The notes under the pieces were generated by a model that worked only from the letters and a program-made list of their open reading frames with translations, had not been told where the DNA came from and did not search any database. From Pseudoalteromonas luteoviolacea (GTDB lineage: Bacteria; Pseudomonadota; Gammaproteobacteria; Enterobacterales; Alteromonadaceae), in the NCBI RefSeq assembly GCF_001750165.1, contig NZ_CP015411.1, forward strand, positions 1,888,001 through 1,952,000: a stretch of DNA of 64,000 bases. The letters run 5' to 3'. The position numbers and the translations under genes are program-made. Positions 7,964 through 15,819 of this stretch are shown here, piece by piece (position 1 is the stretch's first letter; each line of letters opens with the position of its first letter).

Positions 7964-9223
7964 ATGATTAAAGATACCAGTGGACAGGATCAATATGTGC
8001 CAGAGCGCAGAGCGTTTTTTCAGCGCAAGTCAGTGCGAGGGATCGTGGGGTTAATTGTGCTCATATTGATATTTTTGTGGTTATTTATGTCGCCACAAGC
8101 GCAGCGCTCTGTAGATAAAGGACAGCTTGATATTGCAACTGTTGAAGTAGGTAAGTTAACCAGAGAAATTGGTGCACATGGGCGAATTGTTGCTGCACAT
8201 GCTCCAACCGTGTATAGCCCAGAAGTCGGTGTGACAACTTTGCATGTCAGTGCAGGTGACAGCGTTGAAGCGGGGCAGGTCGTCGCATACATACACAGCC
8301 CAGAATTGAGCAGTGAACTCAAACAGCAAAAGTCTGAACTTTCTCGTCTTGAAAGTGAGTGGCAGAGGCAGCAGTTGGAAGCGCGTCGTCAAGCGTTGAC
8401 ACTTGAGAAATCTTTAGATTTGGCAAAAGTGTCGCTTGAGGCTGCCGAGCGTGAAAACCGCCGCGCTCAGCTTTCAATTCAGTCTAGCTTAATTAGCCAG
8501 ATTGACTTAGAGCAGGCGCAGGACGATTACGCGAAAGCAAAAGTTAACTTCTCTCATGCGCAAAAAGAAGCGGATATAGGCAGCGACACACTGAAATTTG
8601 AGCTTGCCTCTGCAAAGAGCCGTTTTGAGAGGCAAGCGTTGGTGGTAGAGGAAATAAAACGACGGGTCACCAACTTACAAATACGCGCAACGGTAGGTGG
8701 CATCGTTGGCAATTTGTTGGTGCAAAATAAGGCTGCAGTCAGCCAGAACCAGCCCCTTATGACATTAGTCGACCTGTCCGCATATGAAGCCGAATTGAGA
8801 GTACCGGAAAGTTATGCCAATGAGCTGGGGCTAGAAATGGTCGTACTGATGCGTGTCGGGGCAACAGAGTTTGTTGGTCAACTGAGCGCTATCTCGCCTG
8901 AAGTGAGCGACCGTGAAGTCACCGCAAGAGTTAAGTTCACTAATCAAGATATTACGGGCATTCGCCAAAACCAGCGTGTGCATGCCCGAATTCAATTAGA
9001 AAATAAAGAAAACGTGCTGAAAGTAAGGCGTGGCCCATTTTTAAATAATGGCGGCTATTTCGCTTATCGATTGCGCGACAATTTTGCTCAAAAAGTTGAA
9101 ATATCAACAGGTTCAAGCAGTTTAAAAGACATTGAGATCATTACTGGCCTACAAGAAGGTGACGAAATCATCATCTCTGGCTATGATGCGTTCAGCAATG
9201 CTGACTCAGTGCTAATTAGATAA
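7964..9223 (+). CDS. Periplasmic adaptor (membrane-fusion protein) of an ABC exporter
   Basis: A 419-residue HlyD/MacA-type adaptor. One membrane helix at about residues 28-46 anchors it; a lipoyl-like half (VYSPEVGVTTLHVSAGDSVEAGQVVAYI) leads into a long coiled-coil hairpin (about 105-220, rich in Q, E, K and R). The second lipoyl half (LQIRATVGGIVGNLLVQNKAAVSQNQPLM) and beta-barrel domains follow. It is the first gene of a compact operon with ATPase and two permeases, and it would link them to an outer-membrane channel encoded elsewhere. Expression is probably sigma-54 dependent. Confidence 0.9.
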   Translation: MIKDTSGQDQYVPERRAFFQRKSVRGIVGLIVLILIFLWLFMSPQAQRSVDKGQLDIATVEVGKLTREIGAHGRIVAAHAPTVYSPEVGVTTLHVSAGDSVEAGQVVAYIHSPELSSELKQQKSELSRLESEWQRQQLEARRQALTLEKSLDLAKVSLEAAERENRRAQLSIQSSLISQIDLEQAQDDYAKAKVNFSHAQKEADIGSDTLKFELASAKSRFERQALVVEEIKRRVTNLQIRATVGGIVGNLLVQNKAAVSQNQPLMTLVDLSAYEAELRVPESYANELGLEMVVLMRVGATEFVGQLSAISPEVSDREVTARVKFTNQDITGIRQNQRVHARIQLENKENVLKVRRGPFLNNGGYFAYRLRDNFAQKVEISTGSSSLKDIEIITGLQEGDEIIISGYDAFSNADSVLIR

Positions 9224-9241
9224 AAATAAAGGAAACATATC

Positions 9242-9964
9242 ATGCTACATATGCAAAATATTGGAAAGCTATATCAAACAGAAATGGTTCAAACACAGGC
9301 ACTGAGAGAGTTCAATTTAACGGTTGAAGAAGGCGAGTTTATTGCGGTCACTGGACCATCTGGTTCTGGCAAGACGACGTTTTTAAATATTGCAGGTCTC
9401 CTAGAGCCTTACTCATCAGGCCAATATACTTTAGATGGCATCGACATCGGTAAACTCAATGACAATCAGCGCTCTGATTTACGTAATCAAAAAATTGGAT
9501 TTATTTTTCAGGGTTTTAATTTAATTCCCGATCTGGATTTGTTTGAAAACATTGAAGTGCCTCTGCGCTATCGCGGCATTAAAGCCAAAGAGCGCAAAAA
9601 GCGTGTTGAACAATGCCTTGAGCAAGTGGGATTAGCAGGTCGAGCTCGTCACTTGCCTCAGCAGCTCTCTGGCGGGCAACAGCAGCGTGTTGCTATTGCA
9701 CGTGCATTGGCAGGAGAGCCGCGCTTTTTATTAGCTGATGAACCAACTGGTAATCTTGATAGCTTAATGGCAAGACAAGTCATGACATTGCTTGAAGAGT
9801 TAAACCAATCCGGTACCACCATTGTGATGGTGACGCACGACCAAGAACTTGCAAGAAGAACACCGCGAAATATCCAGATTGTAGATGGGCAGGTTGCTGA
9901 CTTTACGCTTTATCAAGGTGGACATGTGGCTCGCGAGACAATCAACAAAACGGTAGGGGCTTAA
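9242..9964 (+). CDS. ABC transporter ATPase (MacB/LolD-like)
   Basis: A 240-residue ATPase. Walker A is GPSGSGKT (about 37-44), the Q-loop is FIFQGFNLIPDLDL, the signature is LSGGQQQRVAIARAL, Walker B is FLLADEPTGNLD, and the switch histidine is in MVTHD. The LNDNQRSDLRNQKIGF segment is typical of the MacB/LolD group that drives mechanotransmission permeases. AAGGA lies 8 bases before the ATG. It partners the two permeases immediately downstream. Confidence 0.95.
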   Translation: MLHMQNIGKLYQTEMVQTQALREFNLTVEEGEFIAVTGPSGSGKTTFLNIAGLLEPYSSGQYTLDGIDIGKLNDNQRSDLRNQKIGFIFQGFNLIPDLDLFENIEVPLRYRGIKAKERKKRVEQCLEQVGLAGRARHLPQQLSGGQQQRVAIARALAGEPRFLLADEPTGNLDSLMARQVMTLLEELNQSGTTIVMVTHDQELARRTPRNIQIVDGQVADFTLYQGGHVARETINKTVGA

Positions 9965-9965
9965 T

Positions 9966-11279
9966 ATGTTGCTACACTATTGCGATTTGGCTTGGCGAAA
10001 TATCAAGCAAACGCCGTTTGTCAGTATGTTGATGATTATCGCTATTGGCATTGGGATTGGCGTGACTATGACGACACTTTCCGTTTATCACATGATGAGT
10101 GCAGATCCCATTGCCCATAAAAGTGACAAATTACACGCTGTGCAATTACAGGTATTAGATGACGGGTATACGTGGCGGACAGAAGATGACGTGCCTTTGC
10201 AGTTAACTTATCCCGATGCCAAATATTTACTCGAACACTCACCGCTGGAAAAACGGGTTGCTATGTTCAAGTCAGGCGCTGCTGTGCACATTGACAGACC
10301 TGACAATGTACCCTTTATTCAGAGTTTACGGGTTACCAGTCGCCACTTTTTTAAACTGTTTGATGTGCCTTTTTTACATGGCAATGTATGGAGTGAGTCT
10401 CAAAGTAAGCAAGCTGCACTGGTAGCTGTGATAAGTGAAGATCTCGCAAACAAGCTGTTTGGAAAAACAGATGTGCTTGGAGAGTCAATATATTTAGGTG
10501 AACGCCTGCATGAAGTGGTTGGCGTAACCAAAAATTGGCTGCCCACAGTTAAGTTCTACGATGTAAATAATGATCCTTTTGAAGCATCGGAGCAAGTATT
10601 TGTGCCTTTTACTCATATCGAAGCGTACAAGGTGCCAAGCTGGGGCAACACCAACGGTTGGAAGAGTGAAGATATTAATTCATTTGAGGACTTTTTAAAC
10701 TCAGAAAATGTTTGGCTGCAATTTTGGGTTGAGTTTGATGCAGAGTCGCAAAAGCGTATGTATGGACAGTTTGTCATGGATTATATGACAGCGCAGCAAA
10801 AGCTTGGTCGATTCAATAGAAAGGCGCTCGATTACAATCTCAAGACGGTACCACAGTGGCTGGAATATAACCATGTAGTCAGCTCAGACAATAAAATCCT
10901 TGTCGGTTTGAGCTTTATGTTTTTAGCCGTGTGTGTCGCAAATATTCTAGGCTTGTTGCTAGCAAAATTTATGAAGCGCGCACCGGATGCTGGGGTTAGA
11001 CGTGCATTGGGTGCGAGTAAGACACAGATATTTAGTCAGCATTTAGTTGAGGTCGCATTACTTGGACTGCTTGGCTCGATTGTGGGTGTGTTGTTGGCCC
11101 AAGCCGGCCTAGCTGGCATTCGAGGTACCATGAGTGGGTATGACTTAATCGCTATAATGGATTGGAAAATGCTGCTGATTGCTCCAGCTATTTCCATCTT
11201 AGCTTGCTTAATTGCAGGTTTATTCCCAGCTTGGGTGGTGTGTAAAACCTCTCCAGCAACACACTTAAAAGTACAGTAA
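9966..11279 (+). CDS. MacB/FtsX-family ABC permease, first subunit
   Basis: A 437-residue permease with the four-helix FtsX layout: TM1 at about 20-42, a long periplasmic core (about 45-305), then three helices (about 313-333, 362-385, 400-425). DAGVRRALGASKTQIFSQHLVE is the conserved FtsX cytoplasmic loop. It starts one base after the ATPase stop. Two different permeases follow one ATPase, so the exporter is probably a heteromer. Substrates of such systems range from peptides to macrolides; nothing here decides. Confidence 0.9.
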   Translation: MLLHYCDLAWRNIKQTPFVSMLMIIAIGIGIGVTMTTLSVYHMMSADPIAHKSDKLHAVQLQVLDDGYTWRTEDDVPLQLTYPDAKYLLEHSPLEKRVAMFKSGAAVHIDRPDNVPFIQSLRVTSRHFFKLFDVPFLHGNVWSESQSKQAALVAVISEDLANKLFGKTDVLGESIYLGERLHEVVGVTKNWLPTVKFYDVNNDPFEASEQVFVPFTHIEAYKVPSWGNTNGWKSEDINSFEDFLNSENVWLQFWVEFDAESQKRMYGQFVMDYMTAQQKLGRFNRKALDYNLKTVPQWLEYNHVVSSDNKILVGLSFMFLAVCVANILGLLLAKFMKRAPDAGVRRALGASKTQIFSQHLVEVALLGLLGSIVGVLLAQAGLAGIRGTMSGYDLIAIMDWKMLLIAPAISILACLIAGLFPAWVVCKTSPATHLKVQ

Positions 11280-11292
11280 AGGAGTGCGGAAT

Positions 11293-12495
11293 ATGTCAGA
11301 AATTAAACCAATATTAAGTGCATTAAAGCGCTCTAAAACGGGGGCGATATTGTTAGTATTGCAAATCGCGATTACGCTTGCACTGGTCAGTAATGCCATG
11401 TCGATTGTATTCGATAGGTTGGAAAACATGAATCAGGAAACGGGTTACGATGAGCAAAGTATTATTTCATATCTTGTTGTGACGTACGATAAGCGCATTG
11501 ATAATGCAAAGCAGTTTGATGAAGATATTCAAAAATTGAAAGAACTACCGGGTGTGATAGAGGCGTTAGCAGTTAGCTCAGTACCATTGACTCGAAGCGG
11601 CGGCGCTTGGACGCTCAGCACGGATCCTGATGAACTCAAAGGTAAGTCTGTGGACTCAGGGTACCTATATGGCAATCATACCTTGGTCGGTGCGCTGGGT
11701 CTTGAGGTAAACGAAGGCCGTAACTTTACCGAAAACGATGTTGTTTATGATAGGAAAAAAGAGTATCCAACCGTTGCAATTGTAAGCAGAACTGTGGCCA
11801 ATGCGCTATTTGGGGAAGGCCAGGGTTTAAACGAGACTTTATATAGTGGTAACAATGCGGCTAAGGTGATTGGCATTATTGATACCATTAAAAGTCAGTG
11901 GCCTAAATCCAATATAGCCGACAATTTGGTACTTTTACCATTGCAAGATAGTACGGGGTATCAGAAGTTCATTGTTAAAACAACAGAGCACCAACGCGCT
12001 GAAGTCATGAACAAGATTGAGCCTCTGCTATTGGAATTAAGCCGTGGACGTGTGGTCATGGATGTTAAAGCACTGGATAAATCAAAAGCCGATACCTATG
12101 CAAGTGATAGGTTGATGATCAAGATGCTTATCTCGATAGTGGTCTTTTTAGGTGTCATTACGGCACTCGGTATTTTTGGCCTAACACATTTTAATATCAG
12201 CAAACGCACCAAACAGATAGGTACAAGGCGTGCGTTAGGCGCTCGAAAATCAGCCATCTTCAAGCATTTTTTATTGGAGAATATGGTGGTGACTTCGCTT
12301 GGTATGCTGATAGGTGTAATAGGGGCATTGTTACTTGGACGAAAGTTAATGGGTATTTATGATGTGCCACCTCTCGAGAGTATGTCTATTTTATTAACGG
12401 CAATTGCGATGGTATTAATGAGCTTAATTGCTGTGCTTGTACCAGCACAGCGTGCGGCGAACATTTCGCCAAGTGTCGCGACACGTAGTATTTAG
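11293..12495 (+). CDS. MacB/FtsX-family ABC permease, second subunit
   Basis: A 400-residue permease with the same topology: TM1 near residues 13-33, periplasmic core, and three C-terminal helices. The FtsX loop reads KQIGTRRALGARKSAIFKHFLLEN. ATG 11293 has GGAG 8 bases upstream; the in-frame GTG at 11284 overlaps that site and is rejected. The protein is only distantly similar to the first permease, consistent with a heterodimeric channel. Confidence 0.9.
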   Translation: MSEIKPILSALKRSKTGAILLVLQIAITLALVSNAMSIVFDRLENMNQETGYDEQSIISYLVVTYDKRIDNAKQFDEDIQKLKELPGVIEALAVSSVPLTRSGGAWTLSTDPDELKGKSVDSGYLYGNHTLVGALGLEVNEGRNFTENDVVYDRKKEYPTVAIVSRTVANALFGEGQGLNETLYSGNNAAKVIGIIDTIKSQWPKSNIADNLVLLPLQDSTGYQKFIVKTTEHQRAEVMNKIEPLLLELSRGRVVMDVKALDKSKADTYASDRLMIKMLISIVVFLGVITALGIFGLTHFNISKRTKQIGTRRALGARKSAIFKHFLLENMVVTSLGMLIGVIGALLLGRKLMGIYDVPPLESMSILLTAIAMVLMSLIAVLVPAQRAANISPSVATRSI

Positions 12496-12512
12496 AGTAA
12501 AGACGGAGCGAT

Positions 12513-12544
12513 ATTATGTTACACTCATTGGGGTGTAACATAAT
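12513..12544. repeat. 12-bp perfect inverted repeat before the response-regulator gene
   Basis: ATTATGTTACAC (12513-12524) and GTGTAACATAAT (12533-12544) pair perfectly around an 8-base loop. No T-run follows, so this is not a standard terminator. It ends 12 bases before the regulator ATG, which has no good Shine-Dalgarno. It may be an operator or an RNA hairpin adjusting regulator output relative to the transporter genes. Confidence 0.65.
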
Positions 12545-12556
12545 AAAAATAAGCAC

Positions 12557-13888
12557 ATGGATAAAATACTGATCATTGATGATAATCCTGCGGTTTTGCA
12601 GTCATTGTCACTACTTTTTGAATTACATGACTATCAAGTTGCGCTTGCTTCATCTCCTTTTGAAGCAGAGCAAATTGTGCGTTACCAGCGCATTGATTTA
12701 GCCATTCAAGACATGAACTTTTCTGCGGATACGACCTCCGGTGAAGAAGGCAAAGCGCTGTTTTATCAGCTTCGCGCTATCAATCCTAATTTGCCCATTA
12801 TTCTATTAACTGCGTGGACAGAGCTAGAGATGGCCATTTCCTTAGTTAAGGCAGGCGCTGCGGACTACCTTGCAAAGCCTTGGGATGACGAAAAACTACT
12901 TACAAGTGTCGCTAATCTCATCGCACTTGGAAAAGCCAATCAAGATAGTCAACAGTTGCACCGTCAAGAGCAAGAGCGGGCAGATTTTAACGCAAATGCG
13001 CAACTATGCGGCTTAATTTATAAAAGCGTTGCGATGCAGCGCGCTGTTGAAATGGCATTGCAAGTGGCCAAGTCGGATGTCTCGGTGCTTATTACGGGCG
13101 CAAATGGCAGTGGTAAAGAAAAGGTAGCCGAAATAATTCAGGCAAACTCTCGACTAGCCAATCAGCCTTTTATTCGCGTAAATGCTGGGGCTTTACCTGA
13201 TAGCCTGATTGAAGCTGAATTATTTGGCGCAGAAGCGGGCGCTTATACGGGAGCGAATAAGCAGCGCATAGGTCGATTTGAAGCCGCCGATGGTGGTACT
13301 TTATTCTTAGATGAGATTGGTAACCTGCCGTTATCAGGTCAAATGAAACTGCTTCGTGTGCTGCAAACCGGCGAGTTTGAGCGTCTTGGCTCGGTTGAAA
13401 CACGCAAAGTAAATGTACGTGTTATATCTGCAACTAACGCACAGTTGTTGAATGATATTGCTGCTGGGCGTTTTCGCGAAGATTTATATTATCGCTTAAA
13501 TGTGATTGAGATTAACTTACCAAACTTAAAGCAAAGAACAGATGACATCGTTCCCTTGGTGCACCACTTCTTACCAGACAGAGTGTTGTCATTGAGTGCA
13601 GAAAAAGCGCTTTGTGCCCACAGTTGGCCAGGTAATGTGAGAGAGCTTGAAAATGCCTGCAAGCGCGCAGGCGTTTTAAAGCCACAAGGCGAATTAGATG
13701 CAATGGATTTTGGGCTGAGCCAAGTTCAGACTCAGACTATGCAGACACATAATCATGAGCCTACAAAGCAAGAATTACAGCAGGCAATGCATCAATGTGA
13801 AGGGGTGATAGCCAAGGTGGCGAGACAGTTTGGTATGAGTCGCCAAGCCTTATATCGGCGTTTGCAAAAGCATGGAATTGACTATTAA
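12557..13888 (+). CDS. NtrC-family sigma-54-dependent response regulator
   Basis: A 443-residue regulator. The receiver occupies 1-125, phosphoacceptor D52 in IQDMNF. The AAA+ domain (about 155-370) has a Walker A-like GANGSGKE, the sigma-54 contact loop as GAYTGA (usual GAFTGA), and GGTLFLDEIGNLP as Walker B. The C-terminus is a Fis-type helix-turn-helix (VARQFGMSRQALYRRLQKHG). It is cotranscribed with its kinase and lies behind the exporter operon, whose promoter carries matching palindromes. It probably activates that operon. Confidence 0.93.
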   Translation: MDKILIIDDNPAVLQSLSLLFELHDYQVALASSPFEAEQIVRYQRIDLAIQDMNFSADTTSGEEGKALFYQLRAINPNLPIILLTAWTELEMAISLVKAGAADYLAKPWDDEKLLTSVANLIALGKANQDSQQLHRQEQERADFNANAQLCGLIYKSVAMQRAVEMALQVAKSDVSVLITGANGSGKEKVAEIIQANSRLANQPFIRVNAGALPDSLIEAELFGAEAGAYTGANKQRIGRFEAADGGTLFLDEIGNLPLSGQMKLLRVLQTGEFERLGSVETRKVNVRVISATNAQLLNDIAAGRFREDLYYRLNVIEINLPNLKQRTDDIVPLVHHFLPDRVLSLSAEKALCAHSWPGNVRELENACKRAGVLKPQGELDAMDFGLSQVQTQTMQTHNHEPTKQELQQAMHQCEGVIAKVARQFGMSRQALYRRLQKHGIDY

Positions 13889-15195
13889 TGGAAAATACCC
13901 AAAAGGCGTTAACTAGAAAAGCCTGTATCGCTATTGGCATAAGCACGCTATTAGCGTGCTTACCCGTGGCATTTTTTGTTTCTTGGTCAATGTGGTTTTT
14001 GATTTCTGTGTCTAGCTGGATACTTACCTGTGTATTGTTACGTTTATTCTTTAGCTCATTCTTACAAGCACTAGATGCACTTCAGATTGGTCTTTTGAAC
14101 TTTAAAGACGGTGACTTTTCAAATCAATTAGCTTACCAGTCAAAAGACAGCTTTGGCGACTTGTGTCGCTTATACAATGAAACCGCTAAGCAATTGCGAA
14201 ACGAAAAGCAGTGGCTTTATCAACGCGAAATGATGTTAGATAAAATGCTGCAAAGTGCTCCGCAGGCATTACTTCTGGTGGATGAAAATGGCACTGTGGT
14301 GTTTGCTAATCCCAGCGCGCAAACATTGATGGCGAGCTCGACAGCACTAGAGGGACAATCGATAAAAAGCCTTTTTCCAGAGACCCCGAAAGAAATAATT
14401 CATGCCATTGAGCATGGGACCGATGGGCTGGTAAGTGTTACGCCTTCATCTGGAGAGGATCAAAGATGGCACAGCACAGTCGGTAAGCTTTTATTAAACA
14501 ACCAGCCCCATAACCTGTTTATTTTTAAGCAGCTAACGAAAGAGCTAAACCGCCAAGAAGTGGCGGTATGGAAAAAGGTAATACGTGTTATCAGTCATGA
14601 GTTGAATAACTCCTTAGGGCCAATCTCATCCATGCTGCACAGTGGTAAAATCATAGCTAATAAGCTCGATGAAGCGCGACTCAATCGCGTGTTTAGCACC
14701 ATTGAAGAGCGTATTGAGCACTTATGTGAGTTTATTCAAGGTTATGGCACGTTTGCTAAGTTGCCTGCGCCTCAGATAAAGCCTATTGTGCTAGCTCCTT
14801 TATTGGAAGCTCTAAAAATGCAGTGGCCTTGCACAGTTTCTTGCGATGTCGATGTGGTGTCAGCAGATAAAGGACAGCTGGAGCAACTACTGATTAATCT
14901 GTTAAAAAATGCCCACGAGTCTGGTTCAGAAATTGACGCAATAACGCTGAAAGTTCATTCAACCTTTGACGGTATCTACATAACGGTATCTGATAGAGGT
15001 CCAGGCATGAGTGAAGCGGTATTGACCAATGCACTGTTACCATTTTATTCAACCAAGTCCAGTGGAACGGGACTGGGACTGGCACTATGTAGAGAAATCA
15101 CCGATGCGCACAACGGTCACATCAGTATTCGCAATAGAGCACAAGGTGGGTTATCGGTAGAGCTCATTTTGCCGTCAAGAAACGGGCCTCGATAA
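13888..15195 (+). CDS. Sensor histidine kinase (NtrY/NtrB-like) partner
   Basis: A 435-residue kinase. Two adjacent helices (about 10-30 and 33-52) leave almost no periplasmic loop, so sensing may be within the membrane or cytoplasm. A HAMP-like linker, a PAS domain (about 115-220), the phosphoacceptor H-box VISHELNNSLGPISSM (H about 236), the N box LLKNAHESG and G boxes SDRGPGMSE and GTGLGLALCREI follow. Its ATG overlaps the regulator TAA as TAATG, so the pair is translationally coupled. Confidence 0.93.
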   Translation: MENTQKALTRKACIAIGISTLLACLPVAFFVSWSMWFLISVSSWILTCVLLRLFFSSFLQALDALQIGLLNFKDGDFSNQLAYQSKDSFGDLCRLYNETAKQLRNEKQWLYQREMMLDKMLQSAPQALLLVDENGTVVFANPSAQTLMASSTALEGQSIKSLFPETPKEIIHAIEHGTDGLVSVTPSSGEDQRWHSTVGKLLLNNQPHNLFIFKQLTKELNRQEVAVWKKVIRVISHELNNSLGPISSMLHSGKIIANKLDEARLNRVFSTIEERIEHLCEFIQGYGTFAKLPAPQIKPIVLAPLLEALKMQWPCTVSCDVDVVSADKGQLEQLLINLLKNAHESGSEIDAITLKVHSTFDGIYITVSDRGPGMSEAVLTNALLPFYSTKSSGTGLGLALCREITDAHNGHISIRNRAQGGLSVELILPSRNGPR

Positions 15196-15285
15196 ACATA
15201 AATTAATTACTATTGTGTTTGAATTTTAAAATATATAATACGTTGAAATTTAAAGCTACTTTTTAGTTCTAGGAGAGTGAGATAA

Positions 15286-15819
15286 GTGAAGTTCTTGCTA
15301 ATTTTTCTATTATTTTTTCTTGGGGGATGTGCTACTAATGTTGAATCCATTAAAGATGATAAAGACATTTTAGTAAATGAAAGCTCTGGCTATATACTGC
15401 TGGGGATCGATAGTAATGTCCGACTTAAGTCTATTCAAATTGAGGGACCTAAAAATATCAGAATAACTCGCCAAGATTTAGCTGCGGGGAGTAATTATAT
15501 TTTACTGGCTTTGCAGGCAGGTGAATACAGGTTAACTAGAATTGAATTTAGCCAATATTATCGTGCATATGTCGATGACCAAGAGTATTGGACTTTTACA
15601 ATTAAAGAAGGCGAGATCAACTATGGTGGAGATATTGAACTGAGAACACAAATGTTTGCTCGCTCGCTGCGATACCATATGGAACTTATCAATAACTCAT
15701 CTCTAGCCTTAGCGTTTTTGAAGGCACAATTCCCAACAATTTTAGCCAGTAAAGCGATTGTATATGGTGGCCCCGGCAAGGATGACTACCTAAAATTATG
15801 GAGTAATCAAAGCTTATGA
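15286..15819 (+). CDS. Uncharacterised lipoprotein coupled to an S9 peptidase
   Basis: A 177-residue protein with a lipoprotein signal: hydrophobic LLIFLLFFLGG ending at Cys15 in the lipobox LGGC. The rest reads as a beta-rich domain (YILLGIDSNVRLKSIQIEG, YILLALQAGEYRLTRIEF) of the kind found in small outer-membrane lipoproteins; I do not recognise the family. The GTG start has AGGAGAG about 8 bases upstream. Its stop overlaps the start of the peptidase gene by 4 bases. Confidence 0.75.
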   Translation: MKFLLIFLLFFLGGCATNVESIKDDKDILVNESSGYILLGIDSNVRLKSIQIEGPKNIRITRQDLAAGSNYILLALQAGEYRLTRIEFSQYYRAYVDDQEYWTFTIKEGEINYGGDIELRTQMFARSLRYHMELINNSSLALAFLKAQFPTILASKAIVYGGPGKDDYLKLWSNQSL

